From Bacillota bacterium (GTDB lineage: Bacteria > Bacillota > Clostridia > Acetivibrionales > DSM-1351), in NCBI GenBank assembly GCA_023390335.1, contig JAEWCZ010000053.1, positions 62,001 through 126,000 of the forward strand: a stretch of DNA of 64,000 nt, given 5' to 3'. The position numbers and the translations under genes are program-made. The notes below the pieces were generated by a model. The model saw only the letters and a list, made by a program, of their open reading frames with translations. It did no database searches and had not been told where the DNA came from. The stretch's first letter is position 1, and every line of letters begins with the position of its first letter. Below are positions 27,720 through 36,233 of the stretch, one piece after another.

Positions 27720-28166
27720 ATGAAGGTTATATTAAAACAGGACGTTAAAGGTTTGGGGAAAAAAGAACAAATGGTTGAAGCCAGTGATGGATATGCAAGA
27801 AATTTTCTTCTTCCAAGAGGACTTGCAGTTGAGGCTACTTCATCAAATGTAAACATAATGAAAACCAAAAAAGAAGCTGAAGCCCAGAAGAAAGACCGTG
27901 AAATCGCCCAGGCAAAGGAACTTGCAAAAAAGATTAAGGATATAACCGTTACATTAAAGGTTAAAGCGGGTGAAAGCGGTAAGCTTTTCGGATCAATAAC
28001 AAGCAAGGATGTTGCGGAAGCTTTAAAAACCCAACAGAAGCTGGACATAGACAAAAAGAAGCTGGTTATGCCTGATTCACTTAAAGCTGTAGGGACTTTT
28101 GAAGTTGAAGTTAAGCTGTATCCTGAAATCAACTCAAAGTTTACAGTAAAGATCGAAAGTCTTTAA
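27720..28166 (+). CDS. rplI: 50S ribosomal protein L9
   Basis: Large-subunit protein L9 (148 aa), binding 23S rRNA near the L1 stalk. The N-terminal domain has MKVILKQDVKGLGKKEQ and the signature SDGYARNFLLPRGLAVEA. A long Lys-rich connecting helix leads to the C-terminal domain with GKLFGSITSKDVAEAL. AGGAGGG lies upstream. Confidence 0.97.
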   Translation: MKVILKQDVKGLGKKEQMVEASDGYARNFLLPRGLAVEATSSNVNIMKTKKEAEAQKKDREIAQAKELAKKIKDITVTLKVKAGESGKLFGSITSKDVAEALKTQQKLDIDKKKLVMPDSLKAVGTFEVEVKLYPEINSKFTVKIESL

Positions 28167-28209
28167 TTTTTTATAGGGAACAACAACTAAAAACAAGGTG
28201 GAATAAATA

Positions 28210-29550
28210 ATGGATATAGGAACTCTTGGCCGAATTCCTCCTCAAAGCCTGGAAGCGGAACAATCTGTTCTTGGATCTATGCTCATAGACAAGGAAGTTG
28301 TTCCTGTTGTTATGGAGATATTGAAACCAGAGGATTTTTACAGGCCGGACCATAAAGAAATATATGACGTAATTATTGAACTATTTGACAGAGCCCAGCC
28401 CATTGACTTGATAACTGTATCCGAACGCCTCAAACTTCACGGAAAGCTTGACCTTGTAGGGGGACTAGAGTATTTAACTAATATTGCAACAGAAGTACCT
28501 ACAACGGCAAATGTAAAACATTACGCTAAAATAGTTGAAGAGAAGGCACTCTTACGAAAGTTGATAAAAGCGTCATCAGATATAGTTGATCTGGGTTACA
28601 GCGCATCAGAAGAAGTTACCTTTATTTTAGACAAAGCAGAGCAAAATATATTCGATATACTTCAGAAGCGTAGTTCACAGGGCTTTGTGCCAATAAAGGA
28701 TGTCCTGGTAGATACATTTAATAAATTAGAGGAATTATACAATAATAGCGGAAACATAACCGGAATCCCTACAGGATTTGCTGATCTGGATTTTAAAACG
28801 TCAGGGTTGCACAATTCAGATCTTATATTGATAGCTGCCCGTCCTGCCATGGGTAAAACTGCTTTTGCATTAAATCTTGCACAAAATGCAGCTGTCCACA
28901 GCAACGTACCCGTTGCCGTATTCAGTCTGGAAATGTCTAGAGAGCAGCTGGTAAACAGAATGCTCTGCAGTGAAGCAATGGTTGACAGTAATAGGATGAA
29001 AACAGGAAAGCTTGAAGACAATGACTGGCAAAAGGTTGCCAAGGCATTAGGACCGTTGTCAGAGGCACCAATATTTATAGATGATACGCCGGGTGTATCA
29101 ATTACCGAAATACGGGCAAAATGCAGAAGATTAAAGCTTGAACACAATCTTGGCCTAGTAATAATCGATTATCTGCAGTTAATGCAGGGAAGCAGATCGA
29201 AAAGTGAAAACAGGCAGCAGGAAATCTCTGAAATATCCCGTTCTCTGAAGATTCTTGCAAAAGAAATAAATGTGCCGGTAATCACACTTTCGCAGCTTAG
29301 CCGTGCTCCGGAAACAAGAACTGATCACAGGCCGATACTTAGTGACCTGAGAGAATCAGGAGCTATAGAGCAGGATGCTGACATTGTAATGTTTCTGTAC
29401 AGAGATGATTATTATAATCCTGAAACGGAGAAGAAGAACATAGCAGAGGTAATCCTTGCCAAACACAGAAACGGTTCTACCGGAACAGTAGAGCTTGTGT
29501 GGCTCGGGCAATACACAAAATTTGCAAATCTGGAGAAGTTCAGGCAATAA
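28210..29550 (+). CDS. dnaB: Replicative DNA helicase DnaB
   Basis: Hexameric replicative helicase (446 aa; DnaC in Bacillus naming). The N-terminal domain begins with the classic IPPQSLEAEQSVLGSML. The RecA-like C-terminal domain has Walker A ARPAMGKTAFALNLA, Walker B LVIIDYLQLM, the SQLSRAPE loop and the arginine-finger region HRNGSTGTVEL. The ATG is preceded by AAGGTGG. It follows rplI by 43 bases. Confidence 0.97.
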   Translation: MDIGTLGRIPPQSLEAEQSVLGSMLIDKEVVPVVMEILKPEDFYRPDHKEIYDVIIELFDRAQPIDLITVSERLKLHGKLDLVGGLEYLTNIATEVPTTANVKHYAKIVEEKALLRKLIKASSDIVDLGYSASEEVTFILDKAEQNIFDILQKRSSQGFVPIKDVLVDTFNKLEELYNNSGNITGIPTGFADLDFKTSGLHNSDLILIAARPAMGKTAFALNLAQNAAVHSNVPVAVFSLEMSREQLVNRMLCSEAMVDSNRMKTGKLEDNDWQKVAKALGPLSEAPIFIDDTPGVSITEIRAKCRRLKLEHNLGLVIIDYLQLMQGSRSKSENRQQEISEISRSLKILAKEINVPVITLSQLSRAPETRTDHRPILSDLRESGAIEQDADIVMFLYRDDYYNPETEKKNIAEVILAKHRNGSTGTVELVWLGQYTKFANLEKFRQ

Positions 29551-29572
29551 AAACAGGTGAAGGAAATTTGTC

Positions 29573-30994
29573 ATGCTCAAACAATTGGTTTTTAAGACCA
29601 TTAAAAATAAGGGGCTTATAAATTATGGAGAAGGCGTAATTGTGGGAATATCGGGAGGATATGACTCAGTATGCCTGCTCCATGTCTTGTACTCTATTTC
29701 AAAGGAATTAGGAATAAAAATATATCCCGTACACGTAAACCATATGCTAAGGGGAGAAGAGGCTCAGAGGGACGAAAATTTCGTAAGAAGCTTTTGCTCT
29801 TCTTTAGGACTTGAGGTTTACGTAAAGCATATCGATATCGCAAAAAAAGCAAAGAACGAAAAAATATCTCTGGAGGAAGCCGGTAGAAATGCCAGATACG
29901 AAGTATTTAGCTTAATTGCGGACGAACAAGGTGCTTCAAAAATTGCTGTTGCCCATTCAAGAAATGATCAGGCAGAAACTATTTTAATGAGAATTTGCAG
30001 AGGTACAGGTTTGGATGGACTTAGGGGAATGGAGTATAAAAGAGATAACATAATACGACCCCTCTTGGATGTGGATAGATCCCAGATAGAGGAGTATGTA
30101 AACGGATTTGGAATAGAGGCTGTTACAGACAGTTCAAATCTCCATACCGATTATTTCAGAAATAGAATAAGACTTAGCGTGATCCCTGCGATAAATTCAG
30201 CATCTGGGTCGGATGTTACAGAAAATTTACTAAGATTATCAAAAATAGTTGTAGCAGAGGATGATTATTTAAGATATAATTCTGAATTATACTATCAAAG
30301 AGCAGTACTTTCTGAAAAGAAAATGCATACAGAACTGGATTTGAGTGTATTAACAGAAATGCATCTGGCTTTGAGATTACGTATATTAAGAAAAGCTGTG
30401 GAAAAAACCTGCGGAACGCTTAACGGGATGGAATACATCCATCTGGATAAGCTAAACAACCTTATTGAAAACGGTAGAACCGGTGCGCAGATTGATTTAC
30501 CCCATTCTATGGCAGCTGTGAGAACTTATAATTCCATAGTTCTAAAACAGCAGGGGAAAGTAATACAGGAGCATTTTGAACAAAAACTGGAGATTCCTGG
30601 ACAAACTGAGGTACAAGGTAATCCTATAGTTGTTAAAACCGAAATTTTAAAAAATGAAACAATTAAAAACATCAGGGAATTTATAAATAATAACGAAAAA
30701 GCTCATACTAAATTTATTGATTTGGATAAATTGACTTCATCCGGGGAAAATATTCTTCTGAGAAACCGAAGGGACGGAGATATTTTCAAGCCATTAAAGT
30801 CTAACGGTACTAAGAAGTTAAAAGAATATTTTATAGATAATAAGGTTCCAAGAGAGGTTAGAGATAAAATTCCGCTTATAACATTGGGAAAAGAAATAGT
30901 ATGGATAGTAGGAAATAAAATAAGTGATAATTATAAAGTAACTGACAATACTAAAACTGTATTGAAGATTTCTTGTATTTTAGAAAAAGAATAA
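29573..30994 (+). CDS. tilS: tRNA(Ile)-lysidine synthetase
   Basis: Essential enzyme (473 aa) that converts C34 of the CAU-anticodon tRNA-Ile to lysidine. The N-terminal PP-loop is GISGGYDSVCLLHVL, with Tyr in the variable position of SGGxDS. The core motif HxxxDQAETILMRICRGTG is present as HSRNDQAETILMRICRG. The C-terminal TilS_C domain has RRDGDIFKPLKSNGTKKLKEYFID-type sequence (shown in part). It precedes hpt, the standard neighbour. Confidence 0.96.
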   Translation: MLKQLVFKTIKNKGLINYGEGVIVGISGGYDSVCLLHVLYSISKELGIKIYPVHVNHMLRGEEAQRDENFVRSFCSSLGLEVYVKHIDIAKKAKNEKISLEEAGRNARYEVFSLIADEQGASKIAVAHSRNDQAETILMRICRGTGLDGLRGMEYKRDNIIRPLLDVDRSQIEEYVNGFGIEAVTDSSNLHTDYFRNRIRLSVIPAINSASGSDVTENLLRLSKIVVAEDDYLRYNSELYYQRAVLSEKKMHTELDLSVLTEMHLALRLRILRKAVEKTCGTLNGMEYIHLDKLNNLIENGRTGAQIDLPHSMAAVRTYNSIVLKQQGKVIQEHFEQKLEIPGQTEVQGNPIVVKTEILKNETIKNIREFINNNEKAHTKFIDLDKLTSSGENILLRNRRDGDIFKPLKSNGTKKLKEYFIDNKVPREVRDKIPLITLGKEIVWIVGNKISDNYKVTDNTKTVLKISCILEKE

Positions 30995-31029
30995 AAAGAT
31001 TTACTTATATTAAGGGGGATTAGCATTAC

Positions 31030-31569
31030 ATGGACGTAATAGAGAGAGTATTAGTTTCAAAGGAACAGCTGGACAAGCAGGTTGAAGAACTTGGTGCTAG
31101 AATTTCAAGAGACTACGAAGGACAGGAGTTAGTTATAATAGGTGTTCTTAAAGGAGGATTTATTTTTCTCGCAGATCTAGCAAGGAAGATAACAATTCCG
31201 GTTGACCTGGATTTTATGTCAGTATCAAGTTACGGTAATTCATCAAAATCATCAGGAGTTGTTAAAATAATAAAAGACGTTGATACAAATATTACCGGTA
31301 AACATGTATTGATTGTTGAGGATATTATAGATACAGGCCTTACACTTAACCATTTGGTAGAACTTCTTAAAACAAGAGGACCACTCAGTGTAAAAATATG
31401 TGCGGCACTTGATAAGCCGTCAAGAAGAAAGGTTGACCTTAAGGTTGATTATAAAGGGATTGAAATACCTGATGAATTTGTTGTAGGTTACGGACTTGAT
31501 TATGCGGGTAAATACAGAAATATATCTGAAGTGTGCGTATTAAAAAGGGAAGTATACACAAAGGAATAA
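31030..31569 (+). CDS. hpt: Hypoxanthine phosphoribosyltransferase
   Basis: Purine-salvage enzyme (179 aa) that converts hypoxanthine or guanine with PRPP to IMP or GMP. The PRPP-binding signature is VLIVEDIIDTGLTL, and the conserved flexible-loop segment is MSVSSYGNSSKSSG. AAGGGGG precedes the start. It lies between tilS and ftsH, an arrangement conserved across Firmicutes. Confidence 0.96.
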   Translation: MDVIERVLVSKEQLDKQVEELGARISRDYEGQELVIIGVLKGGFIFLADLARKITIPVDLDFMSVSSYGNSSKSSGVVKIIKDVDTNITGKHVLIVEDIIDTGLTLNHLVELLKTRGPLSVKICAALDKPSRRKVDLKVDYKGIEIPDEFVVGYGLDYAGKYRNISEVCVLKREVYTKE

Positions 31570-31743
31570 AAATTTATTACGATAATGGTGTTTATTGTGT
31601 TTTATATGTGTATATGCTAATATAATATATACTGTACAAATTGGAATAATAAGCTAATAGAATAAAGTAATAGCGTTGTTTCTGCAATATATCCAGGAAT
31701 GACAGACGAGGGTTTTCGGGTGTCTGGATAAAAAATTTAAATT

Positions 31744-31785
31744 ATAACTCAGTGTGCAAAATGTGAGAAAAGGCCTTTGAGTTAT
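31744..31785 (+). other. Leader hairpin upstream of ftsH
   Basis: ATAACTCA (31744-31751) pairs with TGAGTTAT (31778-31785) around a 26-base loop, in the 250-base region between hpt and ftsH. No T run follows, so it is more like a leader structure than a terminator. Function unknown. Confidence 0.35.
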
Positions 31786-31820
31786 ATTTGATACCTGGGT
31801 CTAATTAAGGAGGGAGATAT

Positions 31821-33680
31821 TTGAAATATTTTAAGGGTATCAGTTTTTATATAATTATTTTTATACTTATTTTGGTTATAATAACATTCTTTACACAAAG
31901 CGATAATCCGCCAAAAATGAGTTATTCTCAATTGTTAACGGAAATGAAGGCTGGAAATGTAAAGAGCATAGGTTTACAGACAGATACGGCCACAATTCAA
32001 TTGAAGAAGGCAAAGGAAAATAACAGAACTAAATTTGTAGTTATTGTCCCTCCGGATGTCACTTCCGCATCTGATAGATTTACAGCTGCATTGGATAATA
32101 ACCTTATAGAAGATTTTCATGTAACACAGCCGCCTCAACCACCATGGTGGGTGTCAATGCTGCCAACTGTAGGTCTTGTTATAATTCTAATTTTGATATG
32201 GTTCTTTTTTATTCAGCAGTCTCAAGGCGGTGGCGGTGGCAACAGGGTTATGTCCTTTGGAAAAAGTCGTGCAAAAATGACTGTTGATGATAAGAAAAAG
32301 GTAACATTCGAGAATGTGGCCGGAGCAGATGAAGAAAAAGAGGAACTTGCAGAAATTGTTGAGTTTTTGAAAGCACCAAAGAAGTTCGTTGAACTAGGTG
32401 CAAGAATACCAAAGGGAGTTCTTCTTGTAGGGCCTCCTGGAACTGGTAAAACGCTATTAGCAAAAGCGGTATCAGGTGAAGCGGGAGTACCGTTCTTCAG
32501 CATTAGCGGTTCCGACTTCGTGGAAATGTTTGTCGGTGTTGGTGCATCACGTGTACGTGATCTATTTGAACAGGCAAAGAAGAATGCACCATGTATTGTA
32601 TTTATAGATGAAATAGACGCTGTGGGACGTCACAGAGGTGCCGGACTAGGCGGAGGGCATGATGAAAGGGAACAAACTCTCAATCAATTGTTGGTAGAGA
32701 TGGATGGTTTTGGTATAAATGAGGGAGTAATCATACTGGCTGCAACAAACAGACCTGACATTTTAGACCCTGCATTGCTCAGGCCTGGGCGTTTCGACAG
32801 ACGTGTAGTAGTTGGTTTGCCAGATATAAAGGGTAGAGAGCAGATATTAAAGGTTCACTCTAGAGGGAAACCATTAGCAGATGATGTTAAACTGGACGAT
32901 CTTGCCAGAATAACTCCTGGCTTTACGGGAGCAGACATTGAGAATCTTTTAAACGAAGCTGCTTTACTTACTGCCAGAGCAAATAAGAAAAAAATAGGTA
33001 ACGAAGAGATAAAAGAAGCTGCTTTTAAAGTAATGATGGGACCTGAAAAGAAGAGCCGTGTTATGAGCGAGCATGACAAGAAGGTTACGGCATATCACGA
33101 AGCGGGTCATGCAATTGCAATCAAGCTTGTATCCTCAAGTCAGAAGGTTGATAGAGTATCAATCATTCCAGCAGGAATGGCAGGCGGATATACCGCAAGC
33201 AGACCTCAGGAAGATAAGAGCTATCATACCAAATCTCAGCTGATTGAAGAAATAATTATAGCACTTGGCGGAAGAGCTGCCGAGGACATTATTATGGATG
33301 AAGTCAGTACCGGAGCATCAAGTGATCTTAAGAAAGTTAATCAGATTGCAAGAAACATGGTTACTAAGTACGGTATGAGTGAAAAACTTGGTAATATGAT
33401 TTTCGGAAATGAGAATGATGAAGTTTTCATTGGAAGGGATCTTGCCCAAGCTAGAAACTACAGTGATGAAGTTGCAGCAATGATTGACAATGAAGTTAAA
33501 AGTATCATTGACAGTGCATATGTGAAAACTGTATCACTATTAAAAGAAAATATCGCAAGACTCAATAAACTTGCAGAAGTACTTCTTGAGAAGGAAAAAG
33601 TTGAAGGTGCAGAATTTGAAGAGATTTTCGAAAGTGTGGCACTGGAAGCTTCTTCACAAACACCTCAGTTGGAAGATTAA
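31821..33680 (+). CDS. ftsH: ATP-dependent zinc metalloprotease FtsH
   Basis: Membrane-bound AAA+ protease (619 aa) that degrades misfolded membrane and regulatory proteins. Two N-terminal helices (about 5-25 and 110-132) flank an extracytoplasmic FtsH_ext domain. Walker A is GPPGTGKT near residue 204, Walker B is CIVFIDEIDAVG, and the SRH region is ATNRPDILDPALLRPGRFDR. The zinc-site HEAGH is at 426-430. The start codon is TTG with GGAGGGAG upstream, and the sequence KYFKGISFY follows. Confidence 0.96.
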   Translation: MKYFKGISFYIIIFILILVIITFFTQSDNPPKMSYSQLLTEMKAGNVKSIGLQTDTATIQLKKAKENNRTKFVVIVPPDVTSASDRFTAALDNNLIEDFHVTQPPQPPWWVSMLPTVGLVIILILIWFFFIQQSQGGGGGNRVMSFGKSRAKMTVDDKKKVTFENVAGADEEKEELAEIVEFLKAPKKFVELGARIPKGVLLVGPPGTGKTLLAKAVSGEAGVPFFSISGSDFVEMFVGVGASRVRDLFEQAKKNAPCIVFIDEIDAVGRHRGAGLGGGHDEREQTLNQLLVEMDGFGINEGVIILAATNRPDILDPALLRPGRFDRRVVVGLPDIKGREQILKVHSRGKPLADDVKLDDLARITPGFTGADIENLLNEAALLTARANKKKIGNEEIKEAAFKVMMGPEKKSRVMSEHDKKVTAYHEAGHAIAIKLVSSSQKVDRVSIIPAGMAGGYTASRPQEDKSYHTKSQLIEEIIIALGGRAAEDIIMDEVSTGASSDLKKVNQIARNMVTKYGMSEKLGNMIFGNENDEVFIGRDLAQARNYSDEVAAMIDNEVKSIIDSAYVKTVSLLKENIARLNKLAEVLLEKEKVEGAEFEEIFESVALEASSQTPQLED

Positions 33681-33768
33681 CTTTAATAATTTTTAAATAT
33701 TTGGGGGGTTTGCTTTTACAATGGGCAAGCCCCTTAACTATACTTATTTTTACATCGGAGGCATATAT

Positions 33769-34161
33769 ATGGAACTTAAGGTTGGATTAATAGGAAGCGC
33801 AGAGGTATTGGTATCTGAAAATAATACTGCAAAAACTATGGGAAGTGGTGCTCTTGATGTTTTTGCAACACCTGCAATGATTGCATTGATGGAAAAGGCA
33901 GCATCTTTAGCATTGAAGACTTTCATTGATGAAGAGTGCTCAACAGTAGGAACTATGATAAATGTAAAGCACATGGCGGCGACGCCTATTGGAATGAATG
34001 TAACCGCAAGGGCCGAGCTTGTTGAAATTGATGGAAAAAGGCTGGTATTCACAGTGGAAGCTTTTGACGGAAAGGGCAAAATAGGAGAGGGACTGCATGA
34101 GAGGTTTGTAATAAACGCCCAAAAGTTTATATCAAAGGCAAATAGTAAATTAAATGAATAA
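33769..34161 (+). CDS. FlK-type hot-dog thioesterase
   Basis: A 130-residue hot-dog-fold protein of the fluoroacetyl-CoA thioesterase (FlK) family. The three FlK catalytic positions, known as Thr-Glu-His with spacings 8 and 26, are matched by T34, E42 and H68 here. A Gly-rich GEGLHERFVIN closes the fold. The substrate is probably some acyl-CoA, and fluoroacetate is not implied. The start at 33769 has CGGAGG upstream; the frame to 33721 has no ribosome site. It lies alone between ftsH and the metK riboswitch. Confidence 0.8.
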   Translation: MELKVGLIGSAEVLVSENNTAKTMGSGALDVFATPAMIALMEKAASLALKTFIDEECSTVGTMINVKHMAATPIGMNVTARAELVEIDGKRLVFTVEAFDGKGKIGEGLHERFVINAQKFISKANSKLNE

Positions 34162-34177
34162 TAGTAATTAACTTCTA

Positions 34178-34206
34178 TTGACTAATAGACCAATTTATGG
34201 TTAAAT
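34178..34206 (+). promoter_or_regulatory. Sigma-A promoter of the metK transcript
   Basis: TTGACT (34178-34183) and TTAAAT (34201-34206) are 17 bases apart. They predict a start near 34213, just before the riboswitch. Confidence 0.65.
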
Positions 34207-34229
34207 AAACTTAAAATTAATATTTTAAT

Positions 34230-34329
34230 CCTTATCAAGAGAGGTGGAGGGAATGGGCCCGATGAAACCCGGCAACCAGCATTACATTGTATGGTGCCAA
34301 TTCCTTCAGGTTATGCCTGGAAGATGAGG
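34230..34329 (+). promoter_or_regulatory. SAM-I (S-box) riboswitch
   Basis: The S-box core is plain: AGAGAGGTGGAGGGA, then GGGCCCGATGAAACCCGGCA, and the closing P1 helix CCTTATC (34230-34236) with GATGAGG (34323-34329). It precedes metK. SAM binding should stabilise P1 and favour the downstream terminator, shutting off SAM synthetase when SAM is abundant. Confidence 0.96.
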
Positions 34330-34353
34330 GGTGTTATTGATAAAAAACATGAC

Positions 34354-34380
34354 AAACCTCGAAAGAGGTTTTTTTATTTT
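34354..34380 (+). terminator. Riboswitch-controlled terminator before metK
   Basis: AAACCTC (34354-34360), a GAAA loop, GAGGTTT (34365-34371) and a T tract form the expression platform. The GAGG of the P1 3' strand can alternatively pair with CCTC of this stem. Confidence 0.9.
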
Positions 34381-34433
34381 ATAAAAAAATCTCTGATTAA
34401 TTAATTTATATTATATAGGGGAGGTAGTATTGT

Positions 34434-35624
34434 ATGACTAAAAGGCTTTTTACTTCTGAATCAGTAACGGAGGGACATCCTGATAAAATATGCGATCAGA
34501 TATCTGATGCAGTATTGGATGCAATTTATGAAAAAGACCCACAAGCAAGGGTTGCATGTGAAACTGCCGTTACAACAGGTATGGTAATGGTAATGGGTGA
34601 AATTACAACCAATTGTTATGTTGATATCCCCAAGGTAGTAAGAAATACTATCAGGGAAATAGGATATGACAGAGCAAAATATGGATTTGACTGCGATACC
34701 TGTGCTGTTATTACTTCCATAGATGAACAGTCATCAGACATTGCTATGGGGGTAGATAAGGCACTTGAAGCAAAAATAGGTGAAATGAGCGAAGAGCAGA
34801 TTCAGGCAATAGGAGCAGGCGACCAAGGGATGATGTTCGGGTTTGCATGCGATGAGACACCTGAATTGATGCCTATGCCTATAACATTGGCTCACAAGCT
34901 TACATTAAAGCTCAGTGAAGTAAGGAAGAATGGAACTATTAAGTATTTAAGACCTGATGGTAAATCACAGGTTACTATTGAGTATGATGGGGACAAGCCT
35001 GTTAGAGTTGATACTGTAGTTATATCCACTCAACATGGAGCAGATGTTAGCCATGACACGATAGAAAAGGATATTATGGAACACGTAATCCTTCCTGTAA
35101 TTCCAAAAGAGCTGCTAGATGAGGGAACTAAATATTTTATTAACCCTACAGGCAGGTTTGTAGTTGGAGGGCCTCAAGGAGATTCCGGCCTTACAGGTAG
35201 AAAAATCATAGTTGATACTTATGGTGGGTACGCAAGACACGGTGGAGGTGCTTTCTCAGGAAAAGATCCTACAAAGGTTGACCGTTCCGCTGCATATGCT
35301 GCCAGATATGTAGCTAAAAATATTGTAGCTGCAGGTATCGCACGTAAGTGCGAAGTTCAGCTGGCATATGCTATTGGTGTTGCAAAACCTGTATCGGTAT
35401 TAGTTGACACCTTTGGAACAGCAGTTATATCTGAGGAAAAGATTTCAGAAATAGTTAACAAACACTTTGATTTAAGACCCGCCGCTATAATAAGCAAATT
35501 AAATTTAAGAAGGCCTATTTACAGAAAGACAGCAGCTTATGGTCATTTCGGAAGAGAAGATGCAGAATTTGCATGGGAAAAGACTGATGTAGCTGATGCA
35601 TTAAGAAAAGAAGCTGGATTATAA
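34434..35624 (+). CDS. metK: S-adenosylmethionine synthetase
   Basis: Makes SAM from methionine and ATP (396 aa, family length). Signatures include LFTSESVTEGHPDKICDQISD at the N-terminus (shown in part), the hexapeptide GAGDQGMMFG, and GGGAFSGKDPTKVDRS near the phosphate site. GGGGAGG precedes the ATG. It is under the S-box riboswitch directly upstream and is monocistronic. Confidence 0.97.
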   Translation: MTKRLFTSESVTEGHPDKICDQISDAVLDAIYEKDPQARVACETAVTTGMVMVMGEITTNCYVDIPKVVRNTIREIGYDRAKYGFDCDTCAVITSIDEQSSDIAMGVDKALEAKIGEMSEEQIQAIGAGDQGMMFGFACDETPELMPMPITLAHKLTLKLSEVRKNGTIKYLRPDGKSQVTIEYDGDKPVRVDTVVISTQHGADVSHDTIEKDIMEHVILPVIPKELLDEGTKYFINPTGRFVVGGPQGDSGLTGRKIIVDTYGGYARHGGGAFSGKDPTKVDRSAAYAARYVAKNIVAAGIARKCEVQLAYAIGVAKPVSVLVDTFGTAVISEEKISEIVNKHFDLRPAAIISKLNLRRPIYRKTAAYGHFGREDAEFAWEKTDVADALRKEAGL

Positions 35625-35644
35625 GAAATAAATTATAATCACTT

Positions 35645-35704
35645 AAGGGGGTACAATTTCCAAGCCTTTTTAAATAGGGCAGCGGAAAACTGTACCCCCT
35701 TTTA
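35645..35704 (+). terminator. Long structured terminator after metK
   Basis: AAGGGGGTACA (35645-35655) pairs with TGTACCCCCTT (35691-35701), followed by TT. The 35-base interior carries further pairs (TTTCC with GGAAA, GCC with GGC), so the hairpin is unusually long. Confidence 0.75.
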
Positions 35705-35776
35705 AACTACCTCTTTGTAACAAAATATACGAATGTATCATAAAATATGGTACGAGGAATGATACAGGAGGAGTTT

Positions 35777-36115
35777 ATGACTGATTTTAGTTACATAGTT
35801 TTAGGCATATTTTCTATATATGGACTAATAAGTTTGTTTAGAAGCATTTTCAAATTATTGGGGAACAAGAAGTATTATGTTGAAAAAGCAAACCTTGTTC
35901 TCTTAGTTAATGATCAGGAAGAAAATATCGAAAAAATAGTCCGTGAAGCTATGCTGAGCAAATTTGTTAGAAATATAGCTATAAACGGAAGCTTTATTGT
36001 TATTGATATGAAGTCAAAAGATCAAACATATAAAATACTTAAAAGGTTGGAAAAACAGTACCCTCTGGTTGAGGTGTGCAGTTTTGATGAGAGGGATAGC
36101 ATTTTCTATAAATGA
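35777..36115 (+). CDS. Hypothetical membrane-anchored protein
   Basis: A 112-residue protein of unknown function. One N-terminal membrane helix (about residues 5-27) is followed by a small soluble domain with alternating strands and helices (ANLVLLVNDQEENIEKIVREAM, then FIVIDMKSKDQTYKILKRL), resembling a ferredoxin-like fold. The ATG at 35777 is chosen because AGGAGGAG lies just upstream; two earlier in-frame ATGs overlap or precede that site. Similar small proteins occur in clostridia, but I cannot name the family. Confidence 0.65.
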   Translation: MTDFSYIVLGIFSIYGLISLFRSIFKLLGNKKYYVEKANLVLLVNDQEENIEKIVREAMLSKFVRNIAINGSFIVIDMKSKDQTYKILKRLEKQYPLVEVCSFDERDSIFYK

Positions 36116-36233
36116 ACATCAGATTAGCATAAAGGTATCCTTCTTGTAGCAGTATACAAAATAGGTTAAGATATATATGTTACAAGTAAAAGTAATAGGG
36201 ACAAGCACTTACTTTACAGTTTTGGAGGTTACC

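Noticed and set aside
28662..29147. A 161-codon antisense frame within dnaB
   Set aside because: The dnaB motifs lie on the plus strand in this very stretch; no ribosome site for the antisense frame.
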